Shown here piece after piece: positions 9,718 through 17,294 of a stretch of DNA of 33,641 bases; the first letter of the stretch is position 1, and every line of letters starts with the position of its first letter. Source of the DNA: Methylococcaceae bacterium (GTDB taxonomy: Bacteria; Pseudomonadota; Gammaproteobacteria; Methylococcales; Methylomonadaceae); NCBI GenBank assembly GCA_013141375.1, contig JABFRC010000051.1, positions 1 through 33,641 of the forward strand, given 5' to 3'. A model generated the notes under the pieces. It worked only from the letters and a program-made list of their open reading frames with translations, was not told where the DNA came from and did no database searches. The translations under genes and the position numbers were made by a program.

Positions 9718-9779
9718 GTTGGCGTACTCTACGCCAACATGTTTTCGGCAATTGTTGGGTTAGGCAAAGCCTAACCCAA
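9718..9779. repeat. Two adjacent perfect short-loop palindromes in an intergenic region
   Basis: GTTGGCGTA-CTC-TACGCCAAC (9718-9738) and TTGGGTTAGGC-AAA-GCCTAACCCAA (9755-9779). Confidence 0.75.
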
Positions 9780-9799
9780 GCAACTCACTGTGATAGATA

Positions 9800-12445
9800 T
9801 TAAGCGTTATGATCTTCCGATTCAGTCGATGAAGTAATCTGGTTATCCAGATCTTCAGCGTCCAAACCGTCTTTTTTCAAGCGGTAATGCGGGGCAATAC
9901 TAATCAGTAAGGTGACCAAGGCTGCTGCGTAAGGCACAACCTGTACAGATAAAATTGCTATCCACAACCGGCCGCTAAAATTATCGAAATGCTCGATGGA
10001 AGCCATGGCAGCAATCGCAGAACCCAGCAAAATCAGCAAGAATAATTCCTGACGAATAATCATCAAGCCGGCGATTAATGGACCTTGCTTTTCATATTTA
10101 GGAGTACGCATAAAGGGTTTGCCCGATGTGAATAAACCTTGCAACGTGCCCTTTGCGACTGTATGGGTCAGAGCTAGTCCACTTAAAGCTGCGCCAACTG
10201 AATTCCAGAAAGAACACGGAACGCGCGCTTGATAGAGCCATAATCCTCGAAGAATCTTGAAGGAAAATATACCGACCGTTGGCAATAAAAAGACATTCGA
10301 CGGTAATTCGCTATGAATTGGATCGTACAGGATCACACCGGTTAACAGTAAGCTGGTGCCGGTAAATAACAAGGCTAAGGCATCAGAAAACCACGGTAAC
10401 CAGCCGGCGACAAAATAGTATTTTTGTGCGGAAGTCAGTGGTGAGGCTTTAGTCGGTAAAAAGCTTTTCCAATGTGCCTTGATGATTTGCATCGCGCCAT
10501 AAACCCAGCGGAAACGTTGCGTCATATAGCCTGACATGGTGTCCGGCATCAAACCTTGACCGAAAGAGTCTTTAACGTAGACAGAATCATAGCCTGCCTC
10601 ATACAAGCGCAAACCTAACTCAGAGTCTTCACAAATACACCATTGAGCCCAGTTACCTACTTCAAGCATGGCCGATTTTCTGACCATCGTCATGGTGCCA
10701 TGTTGAATGATGGCGTTGTATTCGTTGCGTTGCACCATGCCGATATTAAAGAAACCGGCATATTCCCAATAACAAAAGGATTTGAATGAGCTCAAGTCAC
10801 GGTCACGATAATCCTGTGGCGATTGCACGAAACCGACGTTTTCGTTATCGAAATACGGCACCATGGACTTGAGCCAATCCGGCGACAAAATGTAATCACT
10901 GTCGATGACGGCAATGATTTCTGCATCCGGTGCAGTTTGTTCAAGCGCGTGATTAAGCGCCCCGGCCTTGAAACCCGGCCAGTTTTCCAAGTGGAAGAAA
11001 CGGAACATTGGGCCCAAACGTTCGCAATCATCTCGCACCGGCTCCCAGATTGTCGGGTCATAAGTGTTGTTATCCATCACCAATACTTCAAGATTTGGAT
11101 AATCAACCTTGGCAAGTGCCTCTAATGTCTTGCGCACCATCATCGGCGGCTCATTATGAATTGGCAGGTGCAAAGAAACTTTGGGATATTTGAAGCTTTC
11201 TGAAGGCGTGAGCGGTTGAAAGGTTCGCGCTGTTTTGTGGTGCCAGATGACTTCGGCAATCTCCAAACTCTCAATCAACAAAATGGCCGCGGCCATGACC
11301 TGCATTAAGATCAAAATGCCCCAGAATACGGCGGTGAGCGGTGTCTGGTATTGTTGTGCGCCGATGGAGGCCGACCAAAAAATAACGGAAATTGCCAGGT
11401 TGGCCACCAAGCCGAAAAACAACAAGCCCGGTAATTTGAGACTTTTTCTGGTGAATAAGAACAATATCATCAGCACAAAGCTGAAAATCGCCGCGCCTGC
11501 CGCCCAATGTTGCCAGCCGGGTAAAGCGATGACATCGCCATCCATTGGATATTTAGGCTGTCTATCTGCGTTGAAAATACCCCAGTAAGCACCTGCCGAA
11601 CCTTCAATGGATTTTTTCCAGGGTTGGTCGAAGGCTTCTACGACGTAATAGGTGATTTTTTCTTTATCGGCACGGTTGAGAAACTCGCGCAGGAATTTTG
11701 CCTGATTAGGAATAGAGGCTGTTGCATGACCGAACGGTTGTCCATCTGAAGGCCAGCCAACTTCTGTAATGATGACCGGTTTGTTTGGATAAGCTTTTTG
11801 CACGTCATGGTAACGGTCGAAGACATAATCAACGGCGTCTTCTGCTGCAATACCTTCCCAAAATGGCAGGATGTGTACGGCAATAAAATCGACTTCATTA
11901 ACCAGTTCCGGATGCTTAATCCAGACGTCCCAAGTTTCAGATGCACTTACTGGTCGCCAGGTTCGTTGTTTGACTTCGCGGATATAACCAATCAATTGCT
12001 CTGCAGTGATATCGGCCCGGAGCAAGACTTCGTTGCCGACCATCAAGCGAATGATCTTGGGATTGTTTTCGCGACTGACGTTGATTAAGGTTTCAATTTC
12101 CTGGCGATTTTTTTCCAGATTGCCATCTATCCAGGCGCCGACAGTGACGTTGAGATTGTGTTTGGCAGCTAACTCAGGAATTTTGTCCAGGCCTTTTAGT
12201 ACGCTATAAGTACGAATTGCATGGGCTTTATTGGCAAGTAATGCCAAGTCATTATCAATATCGGCGGCACTTGGGAAAGTGCCGCTGGTCGGAGAATCAT
12301 CTTTACGCTGAGGGTCAAAAGTGACGCCCATCGTGGTTTTGGTCCAGGGTTGAAGTTGTAATGGATTATTGACATAACTCCAGATGCTGAAGTTAATGAC
12401 AACCAGCAGAGCAATAGCGATCACTGTAACTATTTTGGTTTTCAT
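9800..12445 (-). CDS. ndvB: Beta-glucan synthase: N-terminal GH17-like domain fused to membrane GT2 glycosyltransferase (NdvB-like)
   Basis: 881 aa. GH17-like motifs GNEVLLR and VIITEVGWPSDG; GT2 motifs AVIDSDYILSPDWL, CEDSELGLRLYEAGY and QRFRWVYGAMQ; multiple TM segments. Confidence 0.8.
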   Translation of the reverse strand: MKTKIVTVIAIALLVVINFSIWSYVNNPLQLQPWTKTTMGVTFDPQRKDDSPTSGTFPSAADIDNDLALLANKAHAIRTYSVLKGLDKIPELAAKHNLNVTVGAWIDGNLEKNRQEIETLINVSRENNPKIIRLMVGNEVLLRADITAEQLIGYIREVKQRTWRPVSASETWDVWIKHPELVNEVDFIAVHILPFWEGIAAEDAVDYVFDRYHDVQKAYPNKPVIITEVGWPSDGQPFGHATASIPNQAKFLREFLNRADKEKITYYVVEAFDQPWKKSIEGSAGAYWGIFNADRQPKYPMDGDVIALPGWQHWAAGAAIFSFVLMILFLFTRKSLKLPGLLFFGLVANLAISVIFWSASIGAQQYQTPLTAVFWGILILMQVMAAAILLIESLEIAEVIWHHKTARTFQPLTPSESFKYPKVSLHLPIHNEPPMMVRKTLEALAKVDYPNLEVLVMDNNTYDPTIWEPVRDDCERLGPMFRFFHLENWPGFKAGALNHALEQTAPDAEIIAVIDSDYILSPDWLKSMVPYFDNENVGFVQSPQDYRDRDLSSFKSFCYWEYAGFFNIGMVQRNEYNAIIQHGTMTMVRKSAMLEVGNWAQWCICEDSELGLRLYEAGYDSVYVKDSFGQGLMPDTMSGYMTQRFRWVYGAMQIIKAHWKSFLPTKASPLTSAQKYYFVAGWLPWFSDALALLFTGTSLLLTGVILYDPIHSELPSNVFLLPTVGIFSFKILRGLWLYQARVPCSFWNSVGAALSGLALTHTVAKGTLQGLFTSGKPFMRTPKYEKQGPLIAGLMIIRQELFLLILLGSAIAAMASIEHFDNFSGRLWIAILSVQVVPYAAALVTLLISIAPHYRLKKDGLDAEDLDNQITSSTESEDHNA

Positions 12446-12801
12446 TTTATGGCTCGGAAACCTTGTTAACGTAATGAATTAGAGGGATTGAGAAGGGGAT
12501 AGCGATTACATTGATATATAAACCGATCAGATCCAGCAGATTTAAGGATGGTTTTATACACTCGGAATGAGGCCGTCGATAGCTATTTTACACGGCTCAA
12601 AACCAACAAGAAACACTTTAGGCGTTGGTAATCTGAACGAAGGTCAAAAACAACACCATGAGAACCTCTAAAAATTAGCTGTTCATGCGCTCAGGACAGG
12701 TTTCGACTGTCCCCAAGAGAGTGTCTTGTCGAAGGGCAATTTTTGAAGGGCACCCTCATGATAGAGCGCTGATAGGTAGGGCAATCCCTTGTGATTACCC
12801 C

Positions 12802-15438
12802 TTACAAAGCCATTAGAAATGCGACTAAATCGTTGACTTCTGTTTTCGTTAAGCCGATGTCGAATCGGGCATTATAAAACTGAACAACACCGGTTAAATC
12901 CTTGGCCGAGCCATTGTGGAAATAGGGCGCACGCCCGTTTAATCCTCGTAACACAGGGCTGTTGAACTTTCCTATATCAATCCATTTTCCGGTAATAAGT
13001 GCTCGACCTGGATCAGTGACTTGAACTTCCACACCTGATTGTGATCGCAGGGTATAAACAGGCAGTTCGGGAGCCGAAGGGACATCGATCGTTGCACCGT
13101 CATTACTATGTATATTCGCAGCCATTGACACACCGATATTTAGCGGTAGGGCAGACGAATGATTGCCTATATTAGGTGTGTTGTGACAAGTGCCGCAGGT
13201 GCCGGTTATGGTTTTATTGGGAAACGGATCATTGGTATTGTACAGAGGATGGTTTGCTGTGCTATTGAGTCCTGGAACGTTGGCAATTAAAAATAATCGG
13301 GTATTGAAGATATGCTCGCCACGACCAATAGATTTCTGGAGTGGGGTTAATTCTTTATCTGAATTACCAGGCTCCCAGCGTTTGAATAAGTTAAAAACCT
13401 CCTTATCGTAGTCGCCACTTAAAGAATCATTTTGGCCAGTGAAATATTTGGGTGCTAATTGTTCGGCAATGAATCGTGGCCCTCCATTACTTTCCTCAAG
13501 ATTGAGACCATTGAGACTTCGTTGAGCCGAATACATGTTCAGCTCAAATGCCAAAATATCTGCATGAGCCTGCGTACCTGTTATAGGTCGATCACCTTGA
13601 GCATGTTTAATGACTCCGTCATTCGATTGGCTGAGCAAACCCGAGACTAGCACTGTCGTATTGGCGAAATTCTGTCCAGTAGCTATGGGCTGGAGAGACT
13701 TTCGACCATCCCACATCAATGTTGAGCGGAAAATGAGGTTCGTAGGTGGCAAGGGTCGACGAAAAAGAAACAATTGTTTGCTGATGCCGACATTCCCCGC
13801 AGGTATCTGACAATTTTGAGGATTAGAAGCACTTGCCAGAGCAAAATCTGCCGTTTCGGGTATGCCAAGCTGCACCCGAATCAGCCCATGATTGACCAAG
13901 TGACCTGACAATCGTGCATCAGGCGATTGCGATGAGCTTGTGGGCGGACAATCGGAACCGTCCACCGGAGCAAACAACGGATCTGAAGGGTGGCTGATCG
14001 CCAACTGTTGCGCGTGAGCTGGGGTAAATGTCCAGGCCTCTTCCGGCAAATGACAGGTATTGCAAGAACGACCGTTGCCACCCAGTTTCGAGAAAAAGCC
14101 ATGGGTGATTCCGGAATGGAAATCATTGGTCGAGGCCGACGCGGCGCTCGTTGGATAGTCCATTGTTGTTATCAGTTGTCCTGCCTGCTCATGTGCTTCC
14201 ATCCTATTATCTGGTAGACCATCGGCGCATACGCTGTATGGCATGGTTTCGAGTATTGAAAGTGCTTCACAGGCATTGACGATCCCGATGCTTGAGCTTT
14301 TCCGGTAAGTTGCCGATGTTTTTAAGACATCCCTTATTTCGTCAACAGACAATTGGGGGCGTAGTTGCAACAACAAAGCAATAACACCACTGACATGTGC
14401 CGTGGCTAGCGAACTGCCTGAATAAAAATCGTAACCTAGAGGAGTGGTGGTGAGAATGTCTATGCCGGGAGCAGCCAATGGAGCGGCTTGAAATGACCAG
14501 GATGGACGGGCAACTGTCCCTGTCGAATCTGAAGATATAACCGGAATGACAGATTCGACTGACGCAGGAAAACCTGGCTCTGCTTGCGATTCATTGGCCG
14601 CTGCGACCAGGATGATGCCTTTGCTGTAAGCTTTTGCAAGCAGCTTTGTCAACAATTTGTCTGGCGGCCCGGTCAAGCTCATATTGATGATGCGGACACC
14701 ATGATTAATCGCATAGTCGAGAGCTTTCGCTAATGTCCAGCTGGCGCAACGTGCTTTCTGAGAGTGGCTATCACTATGCCAACAAGCCTTAAGTGCCATT
14801 ATGCGGGCATCCGGGGCGACACCGCGAATACCCATGCCGTCATTGGCGCCAGCGCCAATTATGCCTGCCACTGCGGTACCGTGGGCATCGGTTTTGAAAC
14901 TGGGATCGCCGCCTTCGACAAAGTTTTGGGTGTCGATTATTTGCCCTGCCAGATCGGGATGATTGCTGTTGATACCCGTATCAATGATGGCAATAGCAAC
15001 GTTTTTTCCGGTACTAACCTGGTACACCTGGTCTGCGCCGATCAACTTCATCCCGTAATCCATGTCGGCTAAGGGATCGCCATTGCCTTTTGTCAGACTA
15101 TTGAAGAACTGATTGCGTTCCACCATTTGCACGCGTTTGTCTTCGGTCAATTCCAGAATAATCTGCTCGACGGATAAATGTTCAGGAACCCGATAAACCA
15201 AACAATTGACATGAATCGAAGTAAGACTAAACTCGCCCGCTTTGGCAATTCCATACCGGGTTTGAATTTCCCGGTCGATGCTCTCCCATTTATCGCGATG
15301 ATCTTCAGAAAGAGTGACGATCACCTGTCGCGATAAAAACTGTATAGGGGGTGATGCCAACTGCGCCTGTTTGCCAGCACAACCCAATAATAGTAAGAGA
15401 ACAAATAGACTGGCAGAGATTAATTTATGGATGTTCAT
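12802..15438 (-). CDS. Fusion lipoprotein: subtilase (S8) serine protease with propeptide-like N-terminus + C-terminal di-haem cytochrome c peroxidase/MauG-like domain
   Basis: 878 aa single ORF. Lipobox-like LLLLLGCAG; S8 motifs AIIDTGINSNHPDL (Asp), DAHGTAVAGIIGAG (His), SGSSLATAHVSGVIALLL (Ser). Haem motifs CNTCH (14050-14064, residues 459-463) and CGTCH (13183-13197, residues 748-752); typical C-terminal GRAPYFHNGSAKDLTGVVQFYN. Confidence 0.92.
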   Translation of the reverse strand: MNIHKLISASLFVLLLLLGCAGKQAQLASPPIQFLSRQVIVTLSEDHRDKWESIDREIQTRYGIAKAGEFSLTSIHVNCLVYRVPEHLSVEQIILELTEDKRVQMVERNQFFNSLTKGNGDPLADMDYGMKLIGADQVYQVSTGKNVAIAIIDTGINSNHPDLAGQIIDTQNFVEGGDPSFKTDAHGTAVAGIIGAGANDGMGIRGVAPDARIMALKACWHSDSHSQKARCASWTLAKALDYAINHGVRIINMSLTGPPDKLLTKLLAKAYSKGIILVAAANESQAEPGFPASVESVIPVISSDSTGTVARPSWSFQAAPLAAPGIDILTTTPLGYDFYSGSSLATAHVSGVIALLLQLRPQLSVDEIRDVLKTSATYRKSSSIGIVNACEALSILETMPYSVCADGLPDNRMEAHEQAGQLITTMDYPTSAASASTNDFHSGITHGFFSKLGGNGRSCNTCHLPEEAWTFTPAHAQQLAISHPSDPLFAPVDGSDCPPTSSSQSPDARLSGHLVNHGLIRVQLGIPETADFALASASNPQNCQIPAGNVGISKQLFLFRRPLPPTNLIFRSTLMWDGRKSLQPIATGQNFANTTVLVSGLLSQSNDGVIKHAQGDRPITGTQAHADILAFELNMYSAQRSLNGLNLEESNGGPRFIAEQLAPKYFTGQNDSLSGDYDKEVFNLFKRWEPGNSDKELTPLQKSIGRGEHIFNTRLFLIANVPGLNSTANHPLYNTNDPFPNKTITGTCGTCHNTPNIGNHSSALPLNIGVSMAANIHSNDGATIDVPSAPELPVYTLRSQSGVEVQVTDPGRALITGKWIDIGKFNSPVLRGLNGRAPYFHNGSAKDLTGVVQFYNARFDIGLTKTEVNDLVAFLMAL

Positions 15439-16261
15439 CTGGATTGACTATTGAATTGATGGACTCCGGCACCTGCTCAGGTGTCAGCACACGCACCTTG
15501 GGATTGTTCCGGTAGGCCGCCAACACCTTATCGATCTGCACTTTAGATGCTTGGCTTGCCGGAAGCATTATTGAATACACACCCAAGTCTGATGGGCCGG
15601 ACACCAACTGAGCATTCGTGGACTTGAGCAGATTACGAATTTCAAGCTCCGTCATGGTTTCGGCAAACGTGAGTGAGATTCTTAAATTGTGCGCTTCGAC
15701 GCCAACATTTGAGGTGGTCGTGAGCGTTTCGTAAAGTGCTCCCCCGTAGGTGAGATTCTCTGGATCAGACGGCACAAATATCAGGCAAACCGTAGCCAAC
15801 ACGATGCTTTCCAGCACCAATAGGCAACGCAAATACAACGGTAGCTCAGATAGGTTGGCGATTAATGCAATGATTCCGGAATGGTAACGGCCAATTTTTG
15901 ATTTTCCGGGATTGCTCGCTGCTGAAGCGTTAATTTTCGCAGCTTGCGTCAGGGAATCTTGAATAACCGCCGATGCTTTTTGTGTAGGTGCTTCGGCAAT
16001 AACAAGCCTCTCCAAAAGTTGGTTGAAATGGTCTGGGGGCGGCTGCCATAGGCTATGTTCCTTACGCACACGAAAAGCGCCCTTCAGTACCTGAGATTCA
16101 GACCACTCAGTGAGGCACAGGTCGCAAGTTTTCAGATGTTGCTCAACGGCAAGCCGTTCTGCAGTATTCAATTTACCAGCCATAAAGTCGGGAAGCTTCA
16201 TCGAGGCATGCTCATGCCGACGCTGCAAATCGTTAAATAATTTTTTGGATGTCATAACCAC
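15425..16261 (-). CDS. Membrane-anchored zinc-finger (zf-HC2/ZAS) anti-sigma factor with periplasmic subtilisin-propeptide-like C-terminal domain
   Basis: 278 aa. HLKTCDLC (HxxxCxxC), one TM segment (LRCLLVLESIVLATVCLIFV), C-terminal LRISLTFAETMTELEIRNLLKSTNAQLVSGPSDLGVYSIMLP...NNPKVRVLTPEQ. Overlaps the sigma gene by 10 nt and the protease gene by 14 nt. Confidence 0.85.
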   Translation of the reverse strand: MVMTSKKLFNDLQRRHEHASMKLPDFMAGKLNTAERLAVEQHLKTCDLCLTEWSESQVLKGAFRVRKEHSLWQPPPDHFNQLLERLVIAEAPTQKASAVIQDSLTQAAKINASAASNPGKSKIGRYHSGIIALIANLSELPLYLRCLLVLESIVLATVCLIFVPSDPENLTYGGALYETLTTTSNVGVEAHNLRISLTFAETMTELEIRNLLKSTNAQLVSGPSDLGVYSIMLPASQASKVQIDKVLAAYRNNPKVRVLTPEQVPESINSIVNPDEHP

Positions 16262-17028
16262 CTCCCCTGTTGAAAGGCTGTTGGTGTATAGCCTTTTCGC
16301 TCCAGGCGTTCGAAGAGTTTTTTGCGTGCATGAAACACGCGGGTTTTTATTGTATTGGCTGGACAGCCCAGCAAATCAGCGATTTCTTGGTAAGAATGGT
16401 CGCCAGCGTAGCTCAGCTCTATCACCTCTCGATGTTCTGCGGAAAGCGATTCCAAGCCGTCATTTAATGCATCTAAAAGCTCCCACGCCAAAATGATTTG
16501 TTCCGGTGTCGAGGAAGGATCAAGTGGTTCGGATCGACCTTCAGTAGGTGCGGAAACATTGATTTCTGGCTGTTCAACGGCAAATCGTCGGACTCGCTCT
16601 TGAATTTTCAAGCCCTTATTAAACGCAATACCGAACAGCCAAGTGGTAAATTTACCTTTTGCAGGGTCAAAATCACCCGCATGTTGCCAGATAGCCAACA
16701 TAACATCGTTCACGGCTTCACTTGCTAAATCATGGTTTTTCAACTGTTTTATGAGGAAGCTGCCAATTCTTTGCGCATAGTTATCATAAAATTGTTGAAA
16801 TGCGTCGCGATCCTGATGCTTGATTCGATCCAGAAGATCGGTCACAGCCTGATCCATCGCGTGTTGACTAGCCTTGTTCGAAAATTGCAATGAGCCGTAC
16901 CTCAAATCGTCAACAAACGACGGACTATAGTTTTCAAGAAATTTCATTGGACTCTCGATTACCTTACTCTCATGTATCAACATGAGTTCTTTCCAAGGAA
17001 TGTCGAAAAGGTTCATGCTATTTTTCAT
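16252..17028 (-). CDS. ECF-family RNA polymerase sigma factor (sigma-70 regions 2 and 4)
   Basis: 258 aa; region 2 AFQQFYDNYAQRIGSFLIKQLKNHDLASEAVNDVMLAIWQHAGDFDPAKGKFTTWLFGIAFNKGL; region 4 LSAEHREVIELSYAGDHSYQEIADLLGCPANTIKTRVFHARKKL. The N-terminal ~55 aa are atypical, so the true start may be the internal Met at about 16857. Confidence 0.92.
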   Translation of the reverse strand: MKNSMNLFDIPWKELMLIHESKVIESPMKFLENYSPSFVDDLRYGSLQFSNKASQHAMDQAVTDLLDRIKHQDRDAFQQFYDNYAQRIGSFLIKQLKNHDLASEAVNDVMLAIWQHAGDFDPAKGKFTTWLFGIAFNKGLKIQERVRRFAVEQPEINVSAPTEGRSEPLDPSSTPEQIILAWELLDALNDGLESLSAEHREVIELSYAGDHSYQEIADLLGCPANTIKTRVFHARKKLFERLERKGYTPTAFQQGRWL

Positions 17029-17294
17029 TTATTGTGATGTTGTCGATATAAAACCGATCGGTATCTGCTTTGGCAGGCTACTCCACAACATTGCTTATGT
17101 CGATTTGTCAGAGAAGTATTGATGCCTCGGGGGTGAAATCACCTGCCACTCGACCTGATTCCCAAGTTGTAGCGGGGGAACCAGCAGGTAGTCGAATTTT
17201 TTTGAACCTTTGGTGAGTTCCCGGTAATAACAAGATGAGTCTGCAGGCTTGAGTAAACGTAAGATACCGCCCATTCCAACTTGAGGTCATTATC

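Noticed and set aside
11235-11588. 117 aa plus-strand ORF and other small ORFs over the GH17-GT2 gene
   Set aside because: Shadow of the 881 aa minus-strand coding frame with clear catalytic motifs.
17029-17294. Attempt to assign a specific ECF -35/-10 promoter in the divergent region
   Set aside because: No convincing GGAAC/CGTC-type pair at the right spacing; only the ACCGATCGGT palindrome stood out and is reported separately.
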